Shown: in pieces, positions 7,950-15,158 of the stretch | How the letters are laid out: each line of letters opens with the position of its first letter | Position numbering within the stretch: the first letter of the stretch is position 1 | Origin: Rickettsia typhi | GTDB lineage: Bacteria; Pseudomonadota; Alphaproteobacteria; Rickettsiales; Rickettsiaceae | NCBI GenBank assembly: GCA_945883665.1 | Contig: CAMCXV010000020.1 | Span: 1 to 18,340, forward strand | DNA length: 18,340 nucleotides | Direction: 5' to 3' | Notes under the pieces: model-generated | Databases searched by the model: none | What the model was told of the DNA's origin: nothing | The model's input: the letters and a program-made list of their open reading frames with translations, nothing else | Position numbers and translations under genes: made by a program

Positions 7950-7977
7950 TTGCTGAAATTCGCTCTACAAATATAAT
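7950..7977 (+). promoter_or_regulatory. Candidate promoter of the VUT-like gene
   Basis: TTGCTG (7950-7955), 16 nt, then a perfect TATAAT (7972-7977), giving a leader of about 20 nt before the ATG at 8002. A second candidate overlaps upstream: TTGACT (7921-7926), 17 nt, TATTTT (7944-7949). No preQ1 riboswitch-like sequence was seen in the leader. Confidence 0.45.
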
Positions 7978-8001
7978 ATATAATAACATAAATAGGTTAA
8001 C

Positions 8002-8595
8002 ATGATGGTGGTAGGCAAAATAATCAATAATAAATTACACGGTAATAAACTGTATATTTGTGGTGTATTATTGTTGTTTACCTTCACATATTTACTGAAT
8101 TTTTGTACAGCAATATACCAATGCGCCCTGATGTTTACTATCATCGCTATTACAACTAATTCTTTAACATCCTTCTGTTCTAAAGCAAAGAGCTTATATG
8201 CTCTAGCCTTTGCAATTATAGTAAATTTTGTTTTTCTTGGGAAACTACCTTATTATATTGATGGCACAATAGTAAACGGCTTGGTTTTTGCCTCATTCTC
8301 GTCTTTGATGATATCCATGTACTGGTCAAGTGTTGTTTTTCAAAAATTAACAAAAACCCTTGGTTTTATAAAATCTAATGCTTTATCACTTATCTTATCC
8401 TCTGTAATAGATGGTTTTATTATGGGCGTATTTTTTATTCTGAACAATAAATTTTCCCACTCAAGAGTTTTAGATATCTTCAGCAGAGAAGTATCTTATA
8501 AGATAGCTTATATATTAGCAGCTTCTTTTATGATTCATCTTTTTGTAAAGATGTTTAAAAATAGAGATAATCTAAGTCATAACTTAAGTAGATAA
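8002..8595 (+). CDS. Divergent VUT/YhhQ-like membrane protein (possible queuosine-precursor transporter)
   Basis: A 197-residue membrane protein with about six hydrophobic segments. From memory of E. coli YhhQ, the block ASF-x10-SVVFQKL (residues ~97-116) lines up with ASF-x10-VHVFNRL at identical spacing. SSVIDGFIMGVFFI then matches the SDTLAFFFIAF helix, followed by a last helix after a Lys. This supports the VUT family (PF02592), whose members import preQ0/preQ1 or queuine. However, the polar residues just after the ASF block in YhhQ (GQILD) are replaced here by SMYWS, so substrate and activity are uncertain. Two ATGs are possible (8002, 8005), with AGG just upstream. It could also be an unrelated six-helix protein. 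Confidence 0.5.
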   Translation: MMVVGKIINNKLHGNKLYICGVLLLFTFTYLLNFCTAIYQCALMFTIIAITTNSLTSFCSKAKSLYALAFAIIVNFVFLGKLPYYIDGTIVNGLVFASFSSLMISMYWSSVVFQKLTKTLGFIKSNALSLILSSVIDGFIMGVFFILNNKFSHSRVLDIFSREVSYKIAYILAASFMIHLFVKMFKNRDNLSHNLSR

Positions 8596-8614
8596 TTATC
8601 TATAGAATAATAAT

Positions 8615-8648
8615 ACAACAAACAACAAAATTTTTGTTAGTTAGTTGT
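8615..8648. terminator. Probable bidirectional terminator between convergent genes
   Basis: ACAAC (8615-8619) pairs with GTTGT (8644-8648), and AACAAAA (8624-8630) with TTTTGTT inside it, giving a long interrupted A/T-rich stem between the plus VUT-like gene and the minus protease gene, whose stop codon lies within it. The placement suits a shared terminator, but the stem has few G-C pairs. Confidence 0.4.
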
Positions 8649-9107
8649 ATATTCTAACTTCACTTTCTTGAGAGATAGCTTCCCTTGGCAATATGATTTG
8701 CTGGGGTCAACAAGGATGGAATTCATTGCTTCCCTACCAAGCAACATTCTGTGGCGCATTATATCGCGCTTTGTGAGTGTTATATCTATATCCCAATAAT
8801 GAGCACCAATTTTTATTGGAGATCTAATAACCAAGCGCTCTTCTGTGTGTCCATTTGAACTTCTAATAATACGAGTATCAATAATCTCGGAAATAGTATG
8901 ACGGCTAATGGTATCGTTATTTTGTAATGGATGTATAGCAAACTTAGCATATTTTTTGTTGTTCATTTCTATAACTTCTAAATTATAAGCATGAAGTGCT
9001 GAAGTTTTGGCTCCTGTATCAATTTTTACCTTTATTAAAGGAGTATTAAGCATAGGAAGAGAAGCCCATTCTCTCCAACCAATTAGCAATAATTCTTTAC
9101 TAATCAT
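8637..9107 (-). CDS. RimB-like retropepsin-fold protease (PF05618, 'ATP-dependent zinc protease')
   Basis: A 156-residue protein covering the whole PF05618 domain. It opens with GWREWASLPML, followed by the active-site-like IDTGAKTSALHA (Asp29-Thr-Gly), which is the retropepsin aspartic-protease motif. C-terminal blocks RHRMLLGREAM and VDPSKSYCQGK are family hallmarks. Databases carry the name ATP-dependent zinc protease, but the sequence shows a DTG-A motif rather than a zinc motif. Members accompany RimK and are proposed to act on glutamylated or peptide substrates. It is the last gene of the rimK cassette; its ATG shares an A with the upstream stop (TAATG), implying translational coupling. 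Confidence 0.88.
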   Translation of the reverse strand: MISKELLLIGWREWASLPMLNTPLIKVKIDTGAKTSALHAYNLEVIEMNNKKYAKFAIHPLQNNDTISRHTISEIIDTRIIRSSNGHTEERLVIRSPIKIGAHYWDIDITLTKRDIMRHRMLLGREAMNSILVDPSKSYCQGKLSLKKVKLEYTTN

Positions 9108-10129
9108 TAGTCTAAATCCTCTTCAAAATATATCACTTCTTCAGCAACAGCTCTTACATTATCAAAAGTTGCTATATGAAATAATGCATCACCATTACTA
9201 ACAAGAGGCATCATAGTAATACCAATAATAATTCCTGTTTTCTTAGCTTTTACATGCATTTTTTCAGTTCCAAACGGGTTTGAAATAATACCGAGTATTT
9301 GATCTTTATTTACCTTGTTTCCAATTTTTTTCTTTGTTTGTAAACTCCCACTAATTGGAGCTCTAACCCAATGACTTGAACCTGCTCTAAAAACTTCCCT
9401 AGATTTTGGTAATCTTGATCTTACTAATTTTCTATCAACCATACCAATTTCACACATAACAGCAATAATGCCATTTTCAGCTGAAGAAATTATCTTTTCG
9501 TCATATCTTAGAGCCTCTCCCCCTTCAAACAAAAGAATATTTATACCCTTATTAAATGCTGATTCACGCAAAGAACCATCTCTCATATTAGAATGTAAAA
9601 TTACAGGAACACCAAAAGCTTTTGCTAATTTCTCTATTTCTGGATTATCTAAATAACCTCTAATTTGTGGAAGATTAAATCTATGAGCGCTTCCAGTATG
9701 AAGATCAATACCATATTGACATTTCATCACTATTTCTTTCATAAAAATATGAGCTATTCTTGAAGCTAGTGATCCATTTTTTGAACCAGGAAAAGTTCTA
9801 TTTAAATCTCTCCTATCTGGTAGATATCTAACGTTACGATTAAAACCAAAGACGTTTACAATTGGTACGGCTATTAAAGTACCTTTTATAGAATTAAGAA
9901 TTTTCTTGCGTGATAGAAGTCTTTTTATTGTTTCAACGCCATTTATTTCATCACCATGTACGGCAGCGCTAACAAACATAAATGGACCATCTTCATTACC
10001 ACGAATCACCTCGACTGGTATGGTTATATCGGTATAGTCATAGAGTTTAGCAATTATTATTTCTAGCTGCTTTCTTTCGCCTTTTTCTATTTTTATTCCA
10101 TTAATAATAAAATCTTTTTCTACGCCCAT
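9107..10129 (-). CDS. Succinylglutamate desuccinylase/aspartoacylase-family amidohydrolase
   Basis: A 340-residue M14-related zinc amidohydrolase. Zinc ligands are His58 and Glu61 (VHGDEINGVE) and His144 (DLHTGS). The substrate-binding block NRNVRYLPDRRDLNRTFPGS (98-117) and the likely general base Glu202 (LLFEGGEA) are present. The C-terminal ~90 residues form a beta-rich domain with GTEKMHVKAKKTG, as in the longer subfamily. AstE and aspartoacylase cut succinyl- or acyl-amino acids, but this RimK-linked subgroup is uncharacterised. The neighbourhood suggests a glutamyl or peptide-like bond as substrate (inference). It starts 12 nt after the rimK stop and abuts the protease gene at TAATG. 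No clear ribosome site is visible. Confidence 0.88.
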   Translation of the reverse strand: MGVEKDFIINGIKIEKGERKQLEIIIAKLYDYTDITIPVEVIRGNEDGPFMFVSAAVHGDEINGVETIKRLLSRKKILNSIKGTLIAVPIVNVFGFNRNVRYLPDRRDLNRTFPGSKNGSLASRIAHIFMKEIVMKCQYGIDLHTGSAHRFNLPQIRGYLDNPEIEKLAKAFGVPVILHSNMRDGSLRESAFNKGINILLFEGGEALRYDEKIISSAENGIIAVMCEIGMVDRKLVRSRLPKSREVFRAGSSHWVRAPISGSLQTKKKIGNKVNKDQILGIISNPFGTEKMHVKAKKTGIIIGITMMPLVSNGDALFHIATFDNVRAVAEEVIYFEEDLD

Positions 10130-10141
10130 AATTTTAAAAAC

Positions 10142-11059
10142 CTATACTTTTTGACGACTATTTTTTTCTACAGATTTAATAGCAAATTTTTCTATATATT
10201 CTATTATTGCACTAGCAATATCTTTTCCAGTAATTTTTTCAATTCCTTCGAGCCCAGGAGATGAATTAACCTCAAGTACTAATGGACCTTGTGATGAGCG
10301 CACAATATCTACCCCAGCAACGTTAAGACCTAGAGATTTTGCAGCCTTTACAGCGATAGCCCTTTCTTCAGGTCTAAGTTTCACAGGCTCAGCTTTACCA
10401 CCTATATGCAAGTTTGAACGAAAATCACCTTCGGCACTTTGACGCTTCATGGCTGCAAAAACTTTATCCCCAATTACAAAACATCTAATATCAGCACCGT
10501 CTGCTTCTCTGATAAATTCCTGTACCAAAAAATCTGCTTGTAGGTTTAAAAACGCATTAATTAAACTTTCTGCTGCTTTATTGGTTTCTGCAAGGAGAAC
10601 ACCTTTTCCTTGAGTTCCAGTTAGAACTTTAACAATCAAAGGCGCCCCACCAACAAATTTTATTAGATCTTCTGTGGCATTTGCTGAATGTGCATAGCCA
10701 GTTACTGGCATAGCAATGTTTTTTCTTGCAAGTAGTTGATGAGCTCTAAGTTTATCTCTAGATCTACTAATTGCAATTGAACCATTCAAAGGCCACACAC
10801 CTGAAACTTCGAACTGTCTGAGAACAGCAGTGCCATAAAATGTAACTTTTGCTCCGATCCTTGGGATTACCGCGTCAAAATCTAGTTTGCATTTTTCCAA
10901 ATTGGTTTTATAGTAGATGTCTGGGTTGTTTGCAGTGATATTCATATAACATTTTAGAACATTGACCACTTTTACATCATGACCCCTTTTCTCAGCAGCT
11001 TCTATTAACCTTCTTGTTGAATAGATTTTTTTACTTCTTGATAAGATACCTAATTTCAT
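10142..11059 (-). CDS. rimK: RimK-type alpha-L-glutamate ligase
   Basis: A 305-residue ATP-grasp ligase, very close to E. coli RimK in block order: [73 protein letters not shown] and [14 protein letters not shown]. Lys144 is the probable ATP-binding lysine, and Glu263 and Asn265 are metal ligands in the EVNSSPG motif. RimK adds glutamates to the C-terminus of ribosomal protein S6 and also makes poly-alpha-glutamate. It is the first gene of a three-gene cassette with the amidohydrolase and the RimB-like protease. Overlapping A/T palindromes lie in the 218-bp gap upstream. The leader is A-rich with no Shine-Dalgarno. Whether S6 here has a suitable tail cannot be seen. Confidence 0.93.
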   Translation of the reverse strand: MKLGILSRSKKIYSTRRLIEAAEKRGHDVKVVNVLKCYMNITANNPDIYYKTNLEKCKLDFDAVIPRIGAKVTFYGTAVLRQFEVSGVWPLNGSIAISRSRDKLRAHQLLARKNIAMPVTGYAHSANATEDLIKFVGGAPLIVKVLTGTQGKGVLLAETNKAAESLINAFLNLQADFLVQEFIREADGADIRCFVIGDKVFAAMKRQSAEGDFRSNLHIGGKAEPVKLRPEERAIAVKAAKSLGLNVAGVDIVRSSQGPLVLEVNSSPGLEGIEKITGKDIASAIIEYIEKFAIKSVEKNSRQKV

Positions 11060-11139
11060 TTTTTTCTATTTATTTATTTAGATGAATTGGTATACACCAT
11101 TATTTTGATGTTAAATATGTATAATATCAAATAATACGT

Positions 11140-11167
11140 AATAATATTATTAATCATGATTATGATT
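11140..11167. promoter_or_regulatory. Adjacent palindromes upstream of rimK
   Basis: The 12-bp palindrome AATAATATTATT (11140-11151) is followed directly by AATCATGATT (11152-11161), and AATCAT...ATGATT also pairs to 11167. They lie about 80-110 bp upstream of the rimK ATG and could be an operator. Being so A/T-rich, they may also be chance. Confidence 0.25.
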
Positions 11168-11277
11168 GTTGTTATTAAGGTACTTTGTGAAGTTTATTTA
11201 TAATTAATTAAACTTAGTGTTTTTACATAATACCATTTCTATAAAACTATGCCAACTATTTAGCTTAGATAATAAAT

Positions 11278-12198
11278 TTACTTGAAAATTGCTTTTAAGG
11301 CGTCATGTAATGTGGGATATTTATAATTAAAATTACCATCCATTAAAATTTTAGGTACAATATTTTGACCATTTAATAATAATTCTTCACCCATTTGACC
11401 AAAAATTAAATTAACATAGAATTTTGGCAAATTAATGAAAGCAGGGCGTTTTAAAATTTTGGCAAAAATTTCAGTAAATTCTTTGTTTGTGACTGGGTTT
11501 GGAGAAGTAATATTAACAGGACCATGAATGTTTTTATGTGAAATGATATGAAATATGGCTCCTATTAAATCATCTCTGTGAATCCATGATAACCACTGAT
11601 CCCCACTACCTATTTTGCCCCCAGCACCAAATTTGTATGGGATTAATAATTTAGCAAGAATTCCTCCATCTTTCTCAAGAACTATACCGGTTCTTAAAAA
11701 ACAGGTTCGAACTTTGAATTCTTCTGCGTTTCTTGCAGATTTTTCTATTTCTTTACAAAGAGAAACAATAAATAATTTTTCATTCTCTTTTGACGGTTCA
11801 GATTTTTCTGTAAATTTTTCTTCTAGGCTTACACCGTAATAACCAATACCAGAAGCAGCTATCATTAAACTTGGCTTTATCTTTGCTTTAGCAATGTAAT
11901 TTACAATTAGTCTATTACTTTCTTTTCTAGAGTAAATTATTTTTTGTTTTAGAGATTCTGTCCAATATTGAGAAATTGTTTCCCCAGCTAAGTTTATAAT
12001 TATATCATATGGACGATGTTTTTCATCCTCTTCCTCGGGCAATTTATCTATAATTTGTATTTTGCTAGAGAAAATCTTGCTTGTATTTTTTATGTTTCGA
12101 GAAAGTACAGTAACTAGATATTGTTCTTCGAGTAAAGCTTTAACTAAAGCTTTACCTACAAAACCAGATCCTCCTACCACTAGAACATGTGCTGACAT
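11278..12198 (-). CDS. TIGR01777 family NAD(P)-binding epimerase (YfcH/SDR39U1-like)
   Basis: A 306-residue extended short-chain dehydrogenase-like protein. The Rossmann nucleotide motif GGSGFVG is at 9-15, and the catalytic-type segment SGIGYYG follows the family block. INLAGETISQYWTESLKQKI is the strongest TIGR01777 signature, and the C-terminal domain (DUF1731-like, from about 250) ends with YPTLHDALKAI. No member has a firmly known reaction; they resemble sugar-nucleotide epimerases and include human SDR39U1 and E. coli YfcH. It follows recR with a 100-bp gap, so it may be a separate unit. There is no visible ribosome site before the ATG at 12198. Confidence 0.9.
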   Translation of the reverse strand: MSAHVLVVGGSGFVGKALVKALLEEQYLVTVLSRNIKNTSKIFSSKIQIIDKLPEEEDEKHRPYDIIINLAGETISQYWTESLKQKIIYSRKESNRLIVNYIAKAKIKPSLMIAASGIGYYGVSLEEKFTEKSEPSKENEKLFIVSLCKEIEKSARNAEEFKVRTCFLRTGIVLEKDGGILAKLLIPYKFGAGGKIGSGDQWLSWIHRDDLIGAIFHIISHKNIHGPVNITSPNPVTNKEFTEIFAKILKRPAFINLPKFYVNLIFGQMGEELLLNGQNIVPKILMDGNFNYKYPTLHDALKAIFK

Positions 12199-12298
12199 TA
12201 TTTTTAAGTTATAATTTATTAAATAATTCTAATCTATTTTTATAAAAAAATAAAGTAATTCACAATTAAGTAATGCAAATATCAATAATTGAAATTTT

Positions 12299-12901
12299 TT
12301 ATTCAAATGGTTTTCTACTTTCAAAAGCTGCCCACAAAGTTCCTTCGTCTAGATAATCAAGTTCTCCGCCAATCGGTATTCCACTTGCTAGTCTTGAAGT
12401 TTGGATTTGATGATTTTTAAAATATTCCGTAATAAAATATGCGGTAGTTTGACCGTCAAGTGTTGAATTTGTAGCAATAATTAATTCCAAGGTTTGGTTT
12501 TCATTACATCTTCTTAATAGATTTGGTAATTTTAAGTCTTCAGGACTTCGATTTTTACTACTAGAAAGAGTGCCACCAAGAACATGATATCTGCCTTTAA
12601 AATGACCGCTTCTTTCGATTGCCCATAATTCAGCAACTGTTTCGACTATGGCAATTATAGTGTCAGTCCTTTTGTGATCAAGGCAAATTCTGCATTTAGA
12701 GCTATAATCAATATTATTGCAAATTATGCAACAATTTATTTTATTGTTAGCGTCTTGTAAACCATCAATAAGTCCTTTTAACCTTAAATCTTTATCTTGT
12801 AATAAATGGATAACTATTCTTCTTGCTGATCTTGTTCCAAGACCAGGTAACTTAGAAAACAAATAAATTAACTGGTCTGGTCCAGATGTTTCTTTAATCA
12901 T
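12299..12901 (-). CDS. recR: Recombination mediator protein RecR
   Basis: The 200-residue protein is full-length RecR. An N-terminal helix-hairpin-helix ([18 protein letters not shown]), the C4 zinc finger Cys58/Cys61 and Cys70/Cys73, and the Toprim segment [14 protein letters not shown] with [10 protein letters not shown] follow in order. The C-terminal block [22 protein letters not shown] is also typical. RecR forms a ring clamp that, with RecO (and RecF), loads RecA on SSB-coated single strands. It is the last gene of the ffs-dnaX-ybaB-recR cluster, starting 48 nt after ybaB, with no clear Shine-Dalgarno site. Confidence 0.96.
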   Translation of the reverse strand: MIKETSGPDQLIYLFSKLPGLGTRSARRIVIHLLQDKDLRLKGLIDGLQDANNKINCCIICNNIDYSSKCRICLDHKRTDTIIAIVETVAELWAIERSGHFKGRYHVLGGTLSSSKNRSPEDLKLPNLLRRCNENQTLELIIATNSTLDGQTTAYFITEYFKNHQIQTSRLASGIPIGGELDYLDEGTLWAAFESRKPFE

Positions 12902-12949
12902 TTTGACTATAGTTAATGTAATTAAAATTTAGTTATCAATATTTTCTAT

Positions 12950-13270
12950 TTAAAAAGGCAAATTCATCCCTGGTAATCCAGCAATATTGCCAAAAGCGCC
13001 AGTCATGCTATTTTTTGATTCTTGGTCAGCTTTTGCTTTTGCATCATTATATGCGGCAATTACCAAATCTTCTAAAACTTCTTTATCATCTGCTTTTAAA
13101 ATAGAAGGATCTATTGAGATTTTATTCATTTCTCCGTTTCCGGTCATGTTAACTACAACAATCCCTCCCCCAGATTTACCTTGAAATTCTTTCTTTGCAA
13201 TCTCTTCTTGCATCTGCTTCATTTTTTTTTGCATTACTTGAGCTTGTTTCATCAGTTGATTAATATCCAT
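12950..13270 (-). CDS. ybaB: YbaB/EbfC family nucleoid-associated protein
   Basis: A 106-residue dimeric DNA-binding protein. The N-terminal helix is rich in Met, Gln and Lys (LMKQAQVMQKKMKQMQEE), followed by the beta sheet with GGGIVVVNMTGNGEMNKISID and a C-terminal helix KAKADQESKNSMTGAFG. It ends in the Gly/Met-rich GLPGMNLPF typical of the family. YbaB/EbfC binds DNA as a 'tweezer' dimer and is almost always between dnaX and recR, as here. A ribosome site AGGG lies about 11 nt before the ATG. Length is normal. Confidence 0.95.
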   Translation of the reverse strand: MDINQLMKQAQVMQKKMKQMQEEIAKKEFQGKSGGGIVVVNMTGNGEMNKISIDPSILKADDKEVLEDLVIAAYNDAKAKADQESKNSMTGAFGNIAGLPGMNLPF

Positions 13271-13302
13271 ATTTTAGACCCTTTTTTTATAAATTAGATA
13301 AA

Positions 13303-14859
13303 TTAAGATTTAAGAATTATATCGGAAATATCCGCATTAGGAAAATTATTTTTTATTACAGAAAAATCTTCACTATTTTTTACTTTTTCAAGCAATGTTT
13401 TTTTTAAACTATTGATATTTTCTTGTTGAGAGATAATGATATTCCATTCAATTCCAGACCATTTGTGTAAAAGAGATTTAAGATGTTTTTCTTGTATAAT
13501 CTTGGTACTTACCACTATTTCTATTAATGGCGAAGTGAAATTTTTTACTTCTACTTCATTTAGTAAAATATAATATAATTCAATTTCTTTTTCTTGATGA
13601 CAAAATTTGAGGAAATTAAAAATATTGTTAGTATTTTCTGGTAAATCATCTTCTTCAAAAAATGAATTTTTGGATGGATCTAATTCTATAATTTGACTGG
13701 AAGCATCCAAGATATGTTCAATTTTAGGAAGATTACATGAATATATAGCTTTTATGATGAGCATTTGAGCTGTAACTAATTCATTATGGGATGATTTTAT
13801 TTCATTAGCTCCATTATTAAAAATTTGCCATAGAATGCTAAGTCTTGATAGGCTCATTCCAACTAAGATATCAGTAATTTCCGTATTATAATTTTTGTGC
13901 AAAGGATCATGAAAGTTTGGTATGGCTTTCTCTTTAACTAAAGACGCAAGAAAGTCGGAAATTTGTTGAATAAAATATTCTAAATTACTAGAATTCATAT
14001 ATATTTCTTCAAGTAATTTGATTGATTCTCTAGTATTTCCAGCAATAATTAATTTTATTAATCTTAAAATAGTAATAGTTTGAACAAGTCCAAGCATTTT
14101 ATTTACAGATTTGGAATCTATAATATCATTTTGCTCTGTATTATAAATATAACTAGATGCTTGATCGAGTATTACAGTGGCGTCTCTTGCCGAGCCTTCT
14201 GATTTTAAGGCAATTATTTTTAAAGCCTCCTCTTCAAATTTTAAATTCTCAATTTTAGCAATATTTTTTAATAACGTTAAAATTTCTTCAAAAGTGAGTC
14301 TTCGCAAATCATATCTTTGACATCTAGATAATACTGTTAGAGGAATTTTTTGCACTTCTGTTGTGGCAAAAATAAAGACAACATGGGCTGGTGGTTCTTC
14401 TATTAGCTTAAGCAATGCGTTAAATGCACTTTTTGAAAGCATATGAACTTCATCAATAACAAATATTTTATATTTGCCAATTAATGGGCGATATTCACTG
14501 CTTTCTATTATTTCTCTTACATCATCTACACCCGTTCTACTAGCTGCATCAATTTCTATCACGTCAGGGTGGTTGTTTTTGCTAAAACTTTCGCAGTTTT
14601 GGCATGTTCCACAAGGTAGAGCATTATTTGAACTATCATTCAGAAGGGAAGTGCAATTAATAGTATTAGCTATTATTCTTGCTGAAGATGTTTTACCAAC
14701 GCCCCTGATTCCAGTAAGTAATATTGCTCCAGCAAGTTTTTGATTATTAATGCAATAGCTTAGGGTTTTTGTCAATATTTCCTGACCTACTAGCTCCTTA
14801 AAATTCTTGGGTCTATATTTTCTGGCAAACGGTAAGTAGCGTGGCAAATTTTTAGCCAT
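13303..14859 (-). CDS. dnaX: DNA polymerase III subunits gamma/tau
   Basis: The 518-residue AAA+ clamp-loader subunit. The Walker A motif GIRGVGKT is at 50-57, the zinc module has Cys69, Cys83, Cys86 and Cys89, the Walker B motif IFVIDEVHM is at 132-140, sensor-1 is FATTEV, and the arginine-finger SRC is at 178-180 (VLSRCQRYDLRRL). Domains I-II end near residue 240 and domain III near 370. The remaining ~150 residues form a short, divergent tau-like tail. It loads the sliding clamp and joins polymerase cores at the fork. It starts 26 nt after the 3' end of the SRP RNA gene, so the two are probably co-transcribed. The ATG at 14859 gives the normal start (ARKYRPKNFKELVGQE); no ribosome site is obvious. 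Confidence 0.96.
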   Translation of the reverse strand: MAKNLPRYLPFARKYRPKNFKELVGQEILTKTLSYCINNQKLAGAILLTGIRGVGKTSSARIIANTINCTSLLNDSSNNALPCGTCQNCESFSKNNHPDVIEIDAASRTGVDDVREIIESSEYRPLIGKYKIFVIDEVHMLSKSAFNALLKLIEEPPAHVVFIFATTEVQKIPLTVLSRCQRYDLRRLTFEEILTLLKNIAKIENLKFEEEALKIIALKSEGSARDATVILDQASSYIYNTEQNDIIDSKSVNKMLGLVQTITILRLIKLIIAGNTRESIKLLEEIYMNSSNLEYFIQQISDFLASLVKEKAIPNFHDPLHKNYNTEITDILVGMSLSRLSILWQIFNNGANEIKSSHNELVTAQMLIIKAIYSCNLPKIEHILDASSQIIELDPSKNSFFEEDDLPENTNNIFNFLKFCHQEKEIELYYILLNEVEVKNFTSPLIEIVVSTKIIQEKHLKSLLHKWSGIEWNIIISQQENINSLKKTLLEKVKNSEDFSVIKNNFPNADISDIILKS

Positions 14860-14885
14860 AAATTTCAGTAGTTTCTAATTTTATT

Positions 14886-14972
14886 AGCTAGCACTGACCC
14901 ACTTAAGATTTGCTCTGGCTGCTTTCTTTCGAACCTGACCAACTAAACAAAATAAGCGCCCAAGCGCTAGCC
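14886..14972 (-). ncRNA. ffs: 4.5S signal recognition particle RNA (small bacterial type)
   Basis: The minus strand carries the SRP RNA domain IV signature GGTCAGGTTCGAAAGAAAGC followed by AGCCAGAGCA. This is the apical GNRA-type loop and the symmetric/asymmetric internal loops that bind Ffh. The ends pair: GGCTAGCGCT at the 5' end against AGTGCTAGCT at the 3' end, with further CGCUU/AAGUG and UUUG/CAAA pairing. This gives a single ~87-nt hairpin. A promoter is positioned to start transcription at about 14972. The order ffs-dnaX-ybaB-recR is known from many bacteria. With Ffh it targets membrane proteins co-translationally. The exact ends are inferred from pairing. Confidence 0.93.
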
Positions 14973-14978
14973 AAACTT

Positions 14979-15007
14979 AAGATAATGTTTTTAAAGATTT
15001 CTTGCAA
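14979..15007 (-). promoter_or_regulatory. Promoter of the SRP RNA gene (and probably dnaX cluster)
   Basis: On the minus strand, TTGCAA (15002-15007), a 17-nt spacer and TATCTT (14979-14984). A start 7 nt downstream falls at 14972, exactly where the SRP RNA end-pairing begins. The agreement of two independent cues makes this the best promoter call in the window. Confidence 0.65.
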
Positions 15008-15010
15008 GTA

Positions 15011-15046
15011 TTTAGTTGCTTTTTTAGTTACTTTTTTAGTTACTTT
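15011..15046. repeat. Three tandem 12-bp repeats with phased A-tracts
   Basis: Three consecutive copies of TTTAGTTACTTT (the first with G for A), 15011-15046. On the minus strand they put A-tracts at 12-bp spacing immediately upstream of the -35 box of the SRP RNA promoter, resembling an UP element or bent-DNA activator. No conserved protein frame crosses them. Confidence 0.7.
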
Positions 15047-15085
15047 TTGGGAGTTTTATTTACAGATTTTTTGATGACCTAAAGA

Positions 15086-15114
15086 TTGACATATTTTGCA
15101 GAAAATAATAACTT
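15086..15114 (+). promoter_or_regulatory. Candidate promoter of the M32 carboxypeptidase gene
   Basis: A perfect -35 TTGACA (15086-15091), 17 nt, then a poor -10 TAACTT (15109-15114). If used, transcription begins after the upstream in-frame ATG at 15096, supporting the later start at 15159. Confidence 0.35.
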
Positions 15115-15158
15115 ATGTTTTTAATGTTTATAATATTTTTTGGAGTTTCATATACCCT

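Noticed and set aside
7978..8001. PreQ1 riboswitch in front of the VUT-like gene
   Set aside because: The leader from the predicted start is only about 20 nt, A/T-rich, and lacks the stem-loop and A-rich tail of preQ1 aptamers.
13398..13405. Run of eight A residues (minus strand) in dnaX as a slippage site for making gamma
   Set aside because: It lies at codons ~486-487 of 518, far past domain III. Slippage would remove only the last ~30 residues, not create a gamma-type protein.
14474..14743. Plus-strand open frame antisense to dnaX
   Set aside because: It mirrors the conserved Walker and zinc region of dnaX; no ribosome site or recognisable protein.
14907..15057. Minus-strand lysine-rich frame (QKVTKKVTKKATKYLQEIF...) crossing the tandem repeats into the SRP RNA gene
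   Set aside because: It looks like a histone-H1-like tail, but it has a stop immediately upstream, no start codon, and its second half is the SRP RNA itself. The promoter and RNA explain the sequence better.
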